Shown piece after piece: positions 18,189 through 27,422 of a stretch of DNA of 64,000 nt. The DNA comes from CAZYBU01 sp964645775 (GTDB taxonomy: Bacteria; Spirochaetota; UBA4802; UBA5550), in contig CAZYBU010000015.1 in the NCBI GenBank assembly GCA_964645775.1, forward strand, positions 7,582-71,581, given 5' to 3'. A program made the translations under genes and the position numbers. Under the pieces are notes generated by a model, which worked only from the letters and a program-made list of their open reading frames with translations, made no database searches and was not told the DNA's origin. How positions within the stretch are numbered: position 1 is the stretch's first letter; each line of letters starts with the position of its first letter.

Positions 18189-20191
18189 TATCCTTCCTTG
18201 CCCGTCATCCGTAAGAATTCTTCTTCGCTTATGACCGGAACACCCAGGTCCCGGGCCTTTCTCTCCTTGGAACCGGGCGATTCCCCGGCGACCACGTAGT
18301 CCGTCTTTGAACTGACAGATCCCGTGGCCCGTCCTCCCTCACTCCGGACCTTTTCTTCCGCCTCGCTCCGTTCCATCGACTCCATGGTACCCGTAAAGAC
18401 AAAGGTAAGGCCCTGGAACGCTTTCCCTCCCTTCACCTTTTCCTCACGGACAATGACCCCCTCATCCAGGAGGGAGCGGATAAGCTTTTTATTCTCCTCG
18501 TTATGAAAGAAATCATACACGGAGCGGGCGACCCCGGGTCCGACTTCGTAAATGGAATTCAACTCCTCCCGGGAGGCTTCCATAAGCCGGTCGAGGGAGG
18601 TGAAATGCTTTGCCAGAAGACCTGCCATGTAATCCCCCACATTCGGGATACCCAGACTCCCGAGGAAACGGTTCAGTTCCACGTCCCGACGGCGATCGAT
18701 GTTCCGGATTATCTTTTCAGCCAGTTTATCTCCCATCCGCTCCAGTTCAAGCAGATCATCCTTCGTAATACGATAGATGTCCGCGATATTGTCAAGCTTC
18801 CCCTTCTCCCTGAGCCTGACAATCAGTTCCGGGCCAAAATTTTCGATATCCATACCGCTTTTTGAGACGAAAAACTTCAGAGATTCAAAGACCACGGCCG
18901 GGCAGGAGGCGTTCAGGCAGCGCACGTACACATCTTCCCTGTGCAGGTGAGATCCGCAGGATGGGCAATCCCGGGGCGATTCCACCGACTCTCTTTTTGA
19001 ACGATCAGCCCGTTCGTTTGTTTCGATTATCTTCGGTATAACGTCACCGGCCCGGATGACCCGAACCCGGTCTCCGGGGGCCACGTCCAGCCTCTTTATC
19101 TCATCATAGTTATGCAAAGTCGCCCTGCGGACTACGACCCCTCCGATGGTCACCGGTTCCAGATTCGCCACCGGAGTGACGATTCCGGTCCGTCCCACCT
19201 GGTGTTCCACGGATTCCAGCTTTGTGATGGCTTCTTCAGCCTCGAATTTCCAGGCCATGGCCCAGCGGGGGGCCTTCGATGTTTCACCCAGCTCCTGCCG
19301 GCCCGGGATGCTGTCCACCTTGATAACGATTCCATCAATATCATAGTCCAGAATATGACGGTTCTCTCTCCAGTACCGGAAGAACTCAAGGACCCGTTCA
19401 CCCTTCCCCTTTTCAATGCGGTCTGAAACGGGCAGGCCAAGCTCGCGCAACATTTCCATGACGGAGTAATGACTTTTTTCACCAGGGTCCGGTTCCATGC
19501 GGCCCGTTCCATAAAGGGTGATGTCGAGGTTTCTTTCGGCCGTCACGGAAGAATCGAGCTGGCGGACCGATCCCGCGGCCGCGTTCCTCGGATTGGCAAA
19601 AGATTTCTCCCCTTTCTCCTCCCGCTCCCGGTTGATGCGGTCAAATTCCTCATGGGTCAGGTAGACCTCTCCACGAACGGAGAGGCAGGAAGGCGGTTTC
19701 TTTCCCTTCAGTTTTCTCGGAAGGCGGCGTATACCGGCGATATTTCCCGTGATATCCTCTCCTGTTCTTCCATTGCCGCGCGTTGAACCCAGGACGTACC
19801 ATCCTTCTTTGAAAACGATCTCCACGGCAAGACCGTCATACTTCAGCTCCATGGTATAGAGAAGATCATCCCCCAGCTCTTCTCGACAACGCCGGTCGAA
19901 AGCCAGGAACTCCTCTTCGCTGAAGACATTGGAAAGGCTGAGCATGGGAGGATCATGTTCAACTTCATCAAAGGTGGTATCCGGGGTCCCTCCCACCATC
20001 CTCGACGGAGATTCCGGATCGATCAGTTCCGGGTGCTCCTCCTCCATCTTCAAAAGCTCCCCCATAAGGCGATCGTACTCCGCGTCACTTACGACAGGGT
20101 CATCAAGATCATAATACCGGTGATTATGGTACCGGAGCTCCTCAACCAGCTCCCGGTACCGTTTATGCAGATCGCTCTGATGCTCAGCCAT
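18188..20191 (-). CDS. ligA: NAD-dependent DNA ligase LigA
   Basis: The 667-residue protein has the usual LigA plan: Ia domain, adenylation domain with the active-site lysine in MELKYDGLAVEIV near residue 115, OB fold, a four-cysteine zinc finger (CPSCGSHLH and CLNASCPA) near 410-435, helix-hairpin-helix region, and a C-terminal BRCT domain (about 595-667). It seals nicks in replication and repair. The next gene upstream (patatin) ends 10 nt before its start. Confidence 0.97.
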   Translation of the reverse strand: MAEHQSDLHKRYRELVEELRYHNHRYYDLDDPVVSDAEYDRLMGELLKMEEEHPELIDPESPSRMVGGTPDTTFDEVEHDPPMLSLSNVFSEEEFLAFDRRCREELGDDLLYTMELKYDGLAVEIVFKEGWYVLGSTRGNGRTGEDITGNIAGIRRLPRKLKGKKPPSCLSVRGEVYLTHEEFDRINREREEKGEKSFANPRNAAAGSVRQLDSSVTAERNLDITLYGTGRMEPDPGEKSHYSVMEMLRELGLPVSDRIEKGKGERVLEFFRYWRENRHILDYDIDGIVIKVDSIPGRQELGETSKAPRWAMAWKFEAEEAITKLESVEHQVGRTGIVTPVANLEPVTIGGVVVRRATLHNYDEIKRLDVAPGDRVRVIRAGDVIPKIIETNERADRSKRESVESPRDCPSCGSHLHREDVYVRCLNASCPAVVFESLKFFVSKSGMDIENFGPELIVRLREKGKLDNIADIYRITKDDLLELERMGDKLAEKIIRNIDRRRDVELNRFLGSLGIPNVGDYMAGLLAKHFTSLDRLMEASREELNSIYEVGPGVARSVYDFFHNEENKKLIRSLLDEGVIVREEKVKGGKAFQGLTFVFTGTMESMERSEAEEKVRSEGGRATGSVSSKTDYVVAGESPGSKERKARDLGVPVISEEEFLRMTGKEG

Positions 20192-20200
20192 GGGTTATCC

Positions 20201-21181
20201 TTACAACCAGTTTCCGATTTTGCTTTTCAGCTCGCTCCGTTTCGCGTCCGCGGCAAGAAATCCCTCCGTCAGAATCTGGGATGCGCGGTTGAATTCCATA
20301 ACACCATACTGCAAAACGTCCGGCTCTATAAGGACCGTGGGACGGGTATATTGCAGGACAAGACGGGTATTCACGTATCCCATAATATCGATACTTCTGG
20401 ATATGACCTCAAAGATATTGGGGTATCCGCTCCCCCGATCCATACGAAGCCAGTGATTCACGGTCCTGAGCCAGGAACCACCTTTCGACGATTCCTCTTC
20501 CATCCTGAAACTGCTCTCCTCCTCAAGTATCTGGAGGTCCCTCGGTTCCAGGACCATATCCGTCCCCTCATCGAAGGAGCGATAATACTCCCTTATATCC
20601 CTGTCCACCCGGCCATTCAGGTTTACCGCCACGGTCACGGAAGCTCCCATCCTTTTAGCCACATTGACCGGAAGAGGATTGGAAACACCGCCATCGATGA
20701 GAAAGGTATTCCTGTATTTAACAGGAATAAAGATCCCCGGCAGGGAGATACTGGCCCGCACCGCCTCAAGGACATTTCCTTTTGTGAAAACCACCGTACC
20801 TGCATTATAATAATCCGTGGCAACGATGGCAAAGGGAAGAGGGAGATCTTCCAGATTCAAATCATCGGGAATATAATTCATCATGAATTTCATGACTTCC
20901 CTCCCCTCGATGAGTCCCGACCGTGGAAAAACCGGGTCCATGAGGGATATGAGCCTGCTTCGATCGAAGTTCAAAAGGTCGGTCTTCAGTCTCTTCAGGT
21001 TTCCCGCTGCGTAGACCGCGCCGATTATGGCGCCGATACTCGACCCGACCATTAGATGAATGGGGATATTCATGTTCTCAAGGTATTCGATCGTGGAAAT
21101 ATGGGCCAGTCCTTTGGCGCCGCCGCTTCCCAGAACCAGACCCATTTTGCGTTTTGTCAGATATTTTAAGGGGTTTATCAT
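20201..21181 (-). CDS. Patatin-like phospholipase
   Basis: 326 residues. The oxyanion loop GSGGAKGLAHI is at 18-28, the nucleophile motif GSSIG near 46, and the catalytic Asp in IDGGVSNPLP near 170, so the Ser-Asp dyad is complete. There is no signal peptide, which suggests cytoplasmic or membrane-face acyl hydrolase activity (RssA/NTE-like). First gene of the patatin-ligA-lnt-kinase-regulator run. Confidence 0.9.
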   Translation of the reverse strand: MINPLKYLTKRKMGLVLGSGGAKGLAHISTIEYLENMNIPIHLMVGSSIGAIIGAVYAAGNLKRLKTDLLNFDRSRLISLMDPVFPRSGLIEGREVMKFMMNYIPDDLNLEDLPLPFAIVATDYYNAGTVVFTKGNVLEAVRASISLPGIFIPVKYRNTFLIDGGVSNPLPVNVAKRMGASVTVAVNLNGRVDRDIREYYRSFDEGTDMVLEPRDLQILEEESSFRMEEESSKGGSWLRTVNHWLRMDRGSGYPNIFEVISRSIDIMGYVNTRLVLQYTRPTVLIEPDVLQYGVMEFNRASQILTEGFLAADAKRSELKSKIGNWL

Positions 21182-21374
21182 ATCAGCCGCAACTCCAGTT
21201 CCTGATTTGAAATCGCCCTGCCGTCTCCCGGTACCACGGAGAGACCCCTCACATCCCGGAAGGTTTACATACAGAGACCCGGTTGTTGTTCAGAAAAATG
21301 AGCGGGTCAACCCTTTTTTATCCCGGCGGCATCGGCCTCTGCAACATCATACCCGTAACTTTTCATAAAAAATA

Positions 21375-21401
21375 TTGACATACCAGAGAGCTGACCATAG
21401 T
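21375..21401 (+). promoter_or_regulatory. Candidate tRNA operon promoter
   Basis: A perfect -35 TTGACA at 21375-21380 lies 15 nt upstream of CATAGT (21396-21401, 4/6) or 17 nt upstream of TAGTTT (21398-21403). The initiator tRNA starts at 21415. Confidence 0.4.
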
Positions 21402-21414
21402 TTGGCTGAACGAT

Positions 21415-21487
<73 letters not shown>

Positions 21488-21503
21488 ATAGCAATATCCA
21501 CAC

Positions 21504-21577
21504 GGCGAGGTAGCTCAGTTGGTCAGAGCACACGGCTCATATCCGTGGAGTCGGGAGTTCGAGCCTCCCCCTCGCTA
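21504..21577 (+). tRNA. Elongator tRNA-Met (CAT)
   Basis: 74-nt cloverleaf: acceptor GGCGAGG with CCTCGCT, anticodon stem CACGG with CCGTG around CTCATAT, T arm GGGAG-TTCGAGC-CTCCC. It follows the initiator tRNA by 16 nt and shares its terminator. No encoded CCA. A lysidine-modified Ile tRNA also carries CAT; the overall sequence looks more like elongator Met, which I infer. Confidence 0.88.
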
Positions 21578-21582
21578 ATAGA

Positions 21583-21606
21583 AACCTGTCCCCGACAGGT
21601 TTTTTT
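21583..21606 (+). terminator. Intrinsic terminator of the tRNA pair
   Basis: Stem AACCTGTC (21583-21590) with GACAGGTT (21594-21601), 3-nt loop CCC, followed by a T-run to 21606. Confidence 0.88.
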
Positions 21607-21666
21607 ATATCTCCGCGGCCCCGCGGTCGATATGTATTATATCAATTATTCAAATCGGGAACTTCC

Positions 21667-21978
21667 ATGGATGCGCTCATAGAGATCATTACCTCCACCC
21701 ATTTCATTGTCCTGGTGGCAGCGGTTGTGGCCGGGCTCCTCATCTATTCCCTGCTCAGGCAACTCTTCCGCATGGCCATGATCCTCCTGGCCCTGGCCGC
21801 CATCTACACCGCCTATCTCGTCTATACCGGCCAGGAACTGCCCCGCAGTCAGCAGGAAGTCCTTCACCATGTCCAGGAACAGTCAAAAAAACTCCAGGAG
21901 GAGCTGGGGGACCAGGTCATCAGAAAGGGCCCACAACTGATGGAGGAGATAAACAAAAAAAAGGACCCGGCTCAGTAA
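21667..21978 (+). CDS. Small membrane protein, unknown function
   Basis: 103 residues with two close hydrophobic segments (about 12-30 and 35-53), then a charged amphipathic tail (residues 60-100) likely to form a coiled coil. No family recognised. It is a plus-strand gene between the tRNA terminator and convergent minus-strand genes; its last 7 nt overlap the end of the lipoprotein gene. Confidence 0.65.
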   Translation: MDALIEIITSTHFIVLVAAVVAGLLIYSLLRQLFRMAMILLALAAIYTAYLVYTGQELPRSQQEVLHHVQEQSKKLQEELGDQVIRKGPQLMEEINKKKDPAQ

Positions 21979-22379
21979 GAGGGGCGCTCCGACCTGTAGA
22001 TACGGAAGGCGAGTCTGTCGAAAACTTCATTCTCTTTAACATCAACAAGAAGGATAGCGTACTCACCCGGTTCAAGACTGCTGATCTCCCCGTAGAGATG
22101 CCTGGTCTCTACATTCATCTCCTCTACCCGCTGGCGCACATCCACCCAGAGAACCTTCCGGGTCTTCAGGAATATACCGACCTTCTTGTCGCCGGGAGGA
22201 CGATTGAATCTATATACCCATTTAATGGTTTCATCTGAAGGAAACTCAAGGTCTCCCTTCATGCGTCGGTAGGCGTCATCCTTGAATCGCTTGAAGACAA
22301 ACTCACCCTTCATGCCGCCGCAACCGGCAAAAAGCAGGGTAAGAACAAGTATAGCGAAGGTCAAGCGGCGGGCCATCAT
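21972..22379 (-). CDS. Putative lipoprotein, unknown function
   Basis: 135 residues. The signal peptide ends in a lipobox, LLFAGC, with the cysteine near residue 20. The mature part is a small basic/acidic domain without a recognised family. Last gene of the pdxJ-side operon, overlapping the previous gene by 4 nt. Confidence 0.75.
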   Translation of the reverse strand: MMARRLTFAILVLTLLFAGCGGMKGEFVFKRFKDDAYRRMKGDLEFPSDETIKWVYRFNRPPGDKKVGIFLKTRKVLWVDVRQRVEEMNVETRHLYGEISSLEPGEYAILLVDVKENEVFDRLAFRIYRSERPSY

Positions 22380-22588
22380 TCTACCTTGTACTGATCCTCG
22401 TCCAGTTCGATAATCTCACCTTTATCATTGCGGCGGTCTCTGCGGATATGGCCCTGCGATTGTTTTTTTTCTTCCTTCTCTTGCTGGTCCATGGTTTTTC
22501 CGATACCGATGATCATCCTGACCAGGCTGAACACCAGTCCAAAGACAAGCAGCATGAAAAGAAACAGTAACAGTCTTATAATAAACAT
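22376..22588 (-). CDS. Small single-span membrane protein
   Basis: 70 residues: an N-terminal hydrophobic helix (3-28) followed by a very hydrophilic tail rich in Lys, Glu and Gln. No family assigned. The 1-nt junction with pdxJ and 4-nt overlap with the lipoprotein gene support real translation. Confidence 0.65.
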   Translation of the reverse strand: MFIIRLLLFLFMLLVFGLVFSLVRMIIGIGKTMDQQEKEEKKQSQGHIRRDRRNDKGEIIELDEDQYKVE

Positions 22589-23328
22589 CAGCTCTCCTCT
22601 TGTGAGGGTTTACGTCCCAGTACAGTCAACATCTCTTCAACAGCCGGGCCGATACCGGCAATGACCGCCCTCGATATAATCGAATGGCCTATACTCATCT
22701 CCTCGAGTCCCGGCATATCAAGTAAGGGAAAGAGGTTCTGGTAGTTAAGCCCATGCCCGGCGTGGACATGCAGACCCAGGGAACGGGCCTGTTCCGCGGC
22801 CTCGAAAATCCTGATCCTCTCCTCTTCCCGCTCCTCTCCCCGGGCGTTACAGTAGGTGCCGGTATGAATTTCGACGATATCTGCCCCGCATTCCCGGCTG
22901 GCGTCCATGATCTCTTTCTCCGGCTCCACGAAAAGGGAAACTTTCACGGTGTAACCGTGAAACTCTTCAATAAATGCACGGATATTGTCCCGGTATTTCA
23001 ATACGTCGAGCCCCCCCTCGGTGGTAAGCTCCTCCCTCTTCTCCGGAACAAGTGTTATCTGGTCGGGCAGGATGGATCTTGCCACATCTGTAACGCTTTC
23101 GTTCAAAGCCATCTCAAGGTTGTAACTGCCCCGAACCACGTCTCTCAGGGCCACAACGTCCCGGTCCTGGATATGCCTGCGGTCCTCCCGGAGGTGAACC
23201 GTGATTCCGTCTGCGCCGTGGTCCTCGCAGATGGAGGCGCACTCAACCGGGTCAGGCTCCAGCCCTCCCCGGGCCTGCCTCAGGGTTGCCACGTGATCAA
23301 CATTGATGCTCAAACGTATAGGTTTCAT
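22588..23328 (-). CDS. pdxJ: Pyridoxine 5'-phosphate synthase
   Basis: PdxJ condenses 1-deoxy-D-xylulose 5-phosphate with aminoacetone phosphate to make pyridoxine phosphate. The 246-residue TIM barrel begins RLSINVDHVATLRQARGG, has DGITVHLREDRRHIQDRD near 42-59 and VHAGHGLNYQN near 192, all family-diagnostic. Its DXP substrate is the product of Dxs, encoded 5 kb away on the same strand. Overlaps cdaR by 4 nt. Confidence 0.96.
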   Translation of the reverse strand: MKPIRLSINVDHVATLRQARGGLEPDPVECASICEDHGADGITVHLREDRRHIQDRDVVALRDVVRGSYNLEMALNESVTDVARSILPDQITLVPEKREELTTEGGLDVLKYRDNIRAFIEEFHGYTVKVSLFVEPEKEIMDASRECGADIVEIHTGTYCNARGEEREEERIRIFEAAEQARSLGLHVHAGHGLNYQNLFPLLDMPGLEEMSIGHSIISRAVIAGIGPAVEEMLTVLGRKPSQEES

Positions 23329-24317
23329 GGTCGCTGCCTGCGTATAACGATAACTACCTTTTCAGGGACATAGGAGACAATTTCAATATCTTCCCATTCC
23401 CTCTCCATGCCGAAACTCACCGTTAGCTCACTCTTTGCAATATCTTTTTTTGATTCACTGAGAATATCCTCCGGTTTAAGCTGAGAAACGTCAATTCGGG
23501 CCACGAAATCCTTCTCCGCAGGGATATCATCTCCACGGGCCTTGAAATATACCTTAACGGTACGGGTCTCCGGCTGGTATTCATACTCCTTATCCCTGCC
23601 GGTAATCTCCAGGGGTATATCCAGATTATAAAGGTCCCCGTAATTTATGATCGGTATGGTAACACTGACTTTTTTTTGGTTCACATCAAGGTTCTCCATG
23701 CCTTCCAGGTTCAGGTTAACCTCGCTTACGATTTTATCCTGGCCTTCGTCTATGGAGATATCCTCGGTATGGACGAAACTGACCCTGGAGACATGGGATT
23801 CGGGGCCGCTGATGGTCACTTTCTCAGGTACCACATCTATTTTACCTATAACACTCCCCTTGCCGATATTACCGCTTAACTTTGGCACGACCTTCACGTT
23901 TTTTCTGGCCAGATTCTCCGCAAGGAGCAGGACACTCCTGTTATTCAGGGAGACTGTCACACCTTCCGGTATTTCGTTCTCGTTCAATCGGACCTCGTAG
24001 CCGGTCTTCTCCCCCACTTCCGGGCTTGAAAGATCGACGTAAACCCTGAGGTTCTTTACGTTCAGGTTTTTTATGATCTCGTTCTTTCCTTCTATGGTAG
24101 CAAGAACGTTCCTGTGAGACATCTCAGAAACCACGACCCCCCGGGGAAGATTAAGAATTTCAATGGGAATCCTGTACCTGAGCTGTCCCGTCTTGGAACC
24201 GGAAATGTAGGCCCAGAGAATGACGGCAAGGATCAGGCTCGCAATCTTGGCCACGTGGTCCCGGTTGGTGAAGACAAAGACCATGATATTCTTGATATAT
24301 TTCAGGAAACGTTTCAT
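23325..24317 (-). CDS. cdaR: CdaR/YbbR-domain regulator of diadenylate cyclase
   Basis: 330 residues with a single N-terminal membrane helix (about 20-40, SLILAVILWAYISG) and at least three YbbR repeats outside the membrane. In Gram-positive bacteria CdaR binds and modulates CdaA. Here it overlaps cdaA by 4 nt, so the pair is kept. Confidence 0.88.
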   Translation of the reverse strand: MKRFLKYIKNIMVFVFTNRDHVAKIASLILAVILWAYISGSKTGQLRYRIPIEILNLPRGVVVSEMSHRNVLATIEGKNEIIKNLNVKNLRVYVDLSSPEVGEKTGYEVRLNENEIPEGVTVSLNNRSVLLLAENLARKNVKVVPKLSGNIGKGSVIGKIDVVPEKVTISGPESHVSRVSFVHTEDISIDEGQDKIVSEVNLNLEGMENLDVNQKKVSVTIPIINYGDLYNLDIPLEITGRDKEYEYQPETRTVKVYFKARGDDIPAEKDFVARIDVSQLKPEDILSESKKDIAKSELTVSFGMEREWEDIEIVSYVPEKVVIVIRRQRP

Positions 24318-25123
24318 TTGATTCGATAGGTCTCCTCACCGGCCGTTTTCGGGTTAAGAAAGAAGAGAATCATATTTTTAAGATCGCTGACTTTCACCCT
24401 CGAATGCATTCTGCCGTTTACCATAATCGATATGGCTCCGCTCTCTTCAGATGTTACAACAACCAGTGCATCTGTCTCTTCGGCGATGCCCAGGGCCGCC
24501 CTGTGCCTCGCCCCATGGTGTTTCTTGAGCTGACGGGAATCGGAAAGGGGCAGGTAACAGGCGGCCGCGGCCACCTTCCCGCTCTGCACAATAATAGCGC
24601 CGTCATGGAGAGGTGTCATGGGATAGAAAATGGTGCGGACAAGCTCTTCAGTCAGGGCCGCGTTCACGTTTACGCCCGATTCCACGAAGCTCCTGAGACC
24701 CGTGTTCCGTTCAATAACAATGAGGGAGCCGATACGCTCATCGGCCATGGAGATGATACCGTTCACCATCTCGTCCAGGGGAAAGGCTTCGGTCTCCGAT
24801 TCGTTGACAAGCCAGTTCCTCTGCCCGAACTGCGTAATGAGGCGCCTGAGTTCAGGCTGAAAAAGGATAATAACAGCGATAACAATCGATTCCGTGAAGT
24901 TCTTGATGATCCAGTCTATGGTATCCAACCGCAGAATGTTCGAGAGGATGGCCACAATGAATATGATCAGAACCCCTTTAAGGAGCTGAACAGCCCGTGT
25001 GTTGCTCAGGAAGGTATAGAGCCAGTAGAAGAGAGTGGCCACAATGAGGATATCAATGACGTTCCGGAAGTAATCCCAGAAGGTGCGAATGATCATCAGA
25101 ACATTGTTTAAAAAAGCATCCAT
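24314..25123 (-). CDS. cdaA: Diadenylate cyclase CdaA
   Basis: Makes the second messenger c-di-AMP from two ATP. 269 residues: three N-terminal membrane helices (about 10-85), then the DAC domain with the two signature motifs, DGA in PLHDGAIIV and RHR in GARHRAALG. The neighbours are cdaR downstream and folP upstream. In many bacteria cdaA-cdaR is followed by glmM; glmM is not seen here. Confidence 0.95.
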   Translation of the reverse strand: MDAFLNNVLMIIRTFWDYFRNVIDILIVATLFYWLYTFLSNTRAVQLLKGVLIIFIVAILSNILRLDTIDWIIKNFTESIVIAVIILFQPELRRLITQFGQRNWLVNESETEAFPLDEMVNGIISMADERIGSLIVIERNTGLRSFVESGVNVNAALTEELVRTIFYPMTPLHDGAIIVQSGKVAAAACYLPLSDSRQLKKHHGARHRAALGIAEETDALVVVTSEESGAISIMVNGRMHSRVKVSDLKNMILFFLNPKTAGEETYRIK

Positions 25124-25127
25124 ATAT

Positions 25128-25931
25128 CTATGACGCTCGCCTCATCATCTCCAGAGTATCCAGTGCCAGTCTGTGAGGTCTCACATCATGGACCCGGATT
25201 ATTGCGGCTCCCTTATCCACGGCCAGCATGTTCAGGGCCAGGGTGCCGGGCAGCCGGTCCTCATTAGTATCATAGAGTCTCCCTATGAGCGACTTACGGG
25301 AGAGACCTACACAAAGCGGGTATCCTTCACCCGCAAGTTCGTCCAGGTGGGCCAGGAGGCGATAGTTATCCTCCAGGCTCTTTCCGAAACCGATCCCCGG
25401 GTCGAGAATGATCTTCTTATCTTTCACACCGGCCCGGCGGACCCTTTCGACCGCTTCAAGGAGGGAGACCCTGACCTCATTAATAACATCGTCATATTCT
25501 GGATTATTCTGCATTGTCCGCGGTTCACCCTTCATGTGCATGAGAATTATTTCAGCCCCGCTCTCCGCCATGACCGCCGCCATATCGGGGTCGTGTGAGG
25601 CGGCGGAAACGTCGTTGATTATACGGACCCCCATGCGAACCGCCTCAGCGGCGAGAGCGGCTCGTCTTGTGTCTATGGATACCCGGGCGGAGAGCCTGGA
25701 CAGGATCGCATCAAGGAGAGGCAAGACCCTTTCCCTCTCCTCTTCCGGGGAGCAGGGCTCCGATCCCGGACGGGTCGATTCTCCTCCCAGATCGATGATA
25801 TCGGCCCCCTCCTCTTCCATGGCGAGAGCCCGGTCCAGCCCACTTTTCACGGTAGTATACCGTCCACCGTCATAGAATGAATCAGGGGTAACGTTGAGGA
25901 TTCCCATAATCTGCACAGGACGCTTTTCCAT
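25128..25931 (-). CDS. folP: Dihydropteroate synthase
   Basis: Condenses p-aminobenzoate with the pterin pyrophosphate in folate synthesis; target of sulfonamides. 267 residues, TIM barrel with the signatures MGILNVTPDSFYDGG near residue 9 and DLGGESTRPGSEP near 46. It lies 4 nt upstream of cdaA and 7 nt downstream of the PorV-like gene. Confidence 0.96.
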   Translation of the reverse strand: MEKRPVQIMGILNVTPDSFYDGGRYTTVKSGLDRALAMEEEGADIIDLGGESTRPGSEPCSPEEERERVLPLLDAILSRLSARVSIDTRRAALAAEAVRMGVRIINDVSAASHDPDMAAVMAESGAEIILMHMKGEPRTMQNNPEYDDVINEVRVSLLEAVERVRRAGVKDKKIILDPGIGFGKSLEDNYRLLAHLDELAGEGYPLCVGLSRKSLIGRLYDTNEDRLPGTLALNMLAVDKGAAIIRVHDVRPHRLALDTLEMMRRAS

Positions 25932-25938
25932 GGCTCCC

Positions 25939-26958
25939 CTAAAACAGCATCTTCATGGAAATGAGATGATTATACCCGTAATTGATCCGGTCAATGGCAA
26001 AGGCGTAGGAGAGGTTGTACCCTCCGAAAGCCAGGGTCAGCCCCGTGGTCAGGTTGTTGTCATTCATGCCGAGGTGAAGAGAGACGGTCTCATGGGGTGA
26101 GTAACTCAGGGAGATACCGTAACTTATCTTTTCAATATCGACCTTCTTTATTATGCTCCCGGCTATGGTGAAACCGGCATCGGACTGCAGGGCCACGCTC
26201 GCCCGGATAACCGGATAGGTGACATCATAGGTTTTGTCCACTCCCGCGTAGTCGTCCAGGGGAAAGAGACCGGTACCGAGGTCCTGGGCCACCAGGGCAA
26301 CGGAGAGGAAAGGAAGCAGCTGGACCCGGGCCCCGATATCTGCTCCGAAGCCCATGTAGCGGTATCCGCCGATGTCCTCGTAGAGAATCTTCAGGGTGGC
26401 CCCCATGGAGACGATCCCGAAGGACCAACCGTAGGAGACATGGGTAACGGCGGCCACGTAGTTGGCCTCTCCCGTGGGATTGTTTCCCGCGTCGTAGGTA
26501 GGTATCCCCAGAGAGAAGACGGAATAGGCCCCGATCCCCATGACCCCGGGTCCCAGTTTGAAGGCAACGCCGGTAAAGGCGGCGTATCTCTCCAGGTCGA
26601 AGAAGCCGCCGGAGACGCCCACCTCCGCGACTTTTCCCTTGCGGGCGTCATCCGAGAAGGAGAGAAGATCATTTTCCGAGATTTTGTCGATCTTACCCTC
26701 TTTGGCTTTCTTCTGTACCTCTTCCGGGGTCAGGTTCTTACGGTCCAGGACGCCCACCAGGCCGGCCGGGTTCCAGTAGATGGCGTAGACATCGTTGGTC
26801 AGGGCCTCGGCCGCTCCCGCCAGGGCCACGTAGCGGGCCCCGATCCAGTTCATGCGGGTAAAGGCGGCCCGGCTGCCGCCCCCCTGGCCGGCATGGAGAA
26901 GGGAGAGAGAAGGGCCGGCCAGGAGTATCAATGTCAGTATGAGAATCCATTTTTTCAT
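25939..26958 (-). CDS. UPF0164/PorV-like outer-membrane beta-barrel protein
   Basis: 339 residues with a signal peptide (cleavage near AGQGG, about 23) and the characteristic N-terminal motif ALAGAAEALTNDVYAIYWNPAGL (residues about 46-68) of UPF0164/PorV/FadL-like barrels, followed by alternating strands. Spirochaetes carry many such proteins as outer-membrane transporters of hydrophobic compounds. Directly followed by folP and preceded by a FlgD-Ig-like secreted protein, with which it may act. Confidence 0.8.
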   Translation of the reverse strand: MKKWILILTLILLAGPSLSLLHAGQGGGSRAAFTRMNWIGARYVALAGAAEALTNDVYAIYWNPAGLVGVLDRKNLTPEEVQKKAKEGKIDKISENDLLSFSDDARKGKVAEVGVSGGFFDLERYAAFTGVAFKLGPGVMGIGAYSVFSLGIPTYDAGNNPTGEANYVAAVTHVSYGWSFGIVSMGATLKILYEDIGGYRYMGFGADIGARVQLLPFLSVALVAQDLGTGLFPLDDYAGVDKTYDVTYPVIRASVALQSDAGFTIAGSIIKKVDIEKISYGISLSYSPHETVSLHLGMNDNNLTTGLTLAFGGYNLSYAFAIDRINYGYNHLISMKMLF

Positions 26959-27341
26959 CAGTAACGCACCAGGATCCTCAGGATTTTTCTGCCGTAATCA
27001 GAACCGTCATCTTTTTTTAATGTTACTTTGATATAATAGAGACCAGGTTTAAGTTTATTTCCTATACGGTTTCTGCCACTCCAGATTAAAACAATTGAAT
27101 CTAAATCACCTGATCGAGAACTACTATATATTTCATCTCCATTAATATCATAAACAACGATAGATATTGTTCCATTTTCAATCGCACTAAACAAATCTCT
27201 TGCATCAACAGATATGCTTGAATGAAGATTGGGGTTAAAGGGCACAGGATAGGCCTTAACTCCGTCCATATCATAAGCGAAAAGTGGGACCGCAAGTATC
27301 ACGAGAAAAAGGGCTGAAAGTAGTATCCTGGAAGGTTTCAT
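26958..27341 (-). CDS. Secreted FlgD-Ig-like domain protein
   Basis: About 127 residues with start ATG at 27341 (an in-frame ATG at 27365 lacks a better ribosome-binding site). Signal peptide, then an Ig-like domain with VKAYPVPFNPNLHSS and ISIVVYDINGDEIYSS, ending in LKPGLYYIKVTL, as in FlgD C-terminal/sorting-type domains. Its codons are clearly more AT-rich than those of its neighbours, suggesting different history. It touches the start of the PorV-like gene at 26958. Confidence 0.7.
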   Translation of the reverse strand: MKPSRILLSALFLVILAVPLFAYDMDGVKAYPVPFNPNLHSSISVDARDLFSAIENGTISIVVYDINGDEIYSSSRSGDLDSIVLIWSGRNRIGNKLKPGLYYIKVTLKKDDGSDYGRKILRILVRY

Positions 27342-27382
27342 TACACTCACTCTCAATATGTTCATCTATCTTCTTGTAATCT

Positions 27383-27400
27383 TTGACCAGGTTCGGTCAA
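27383..27400. repeat. Palindrome upstream of the FlgD-Ig-like gene
   Basis: TTGACC-N6-GGTCAA, a perfect 6-bp inverted repeat, in the 81-nt spacer after tlyA. It may be an operator or simply a stem. Confidence 0.35.
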
Positions 27401-27422
27401 CTACTATTTACTGACCGTTTTT

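Noticed and set aside
27390..27420. Plus-strand hairpin with T-run
   Set aside because: It has terminator form only for plus-strand transcription, and no plus-strand gene precedes it.
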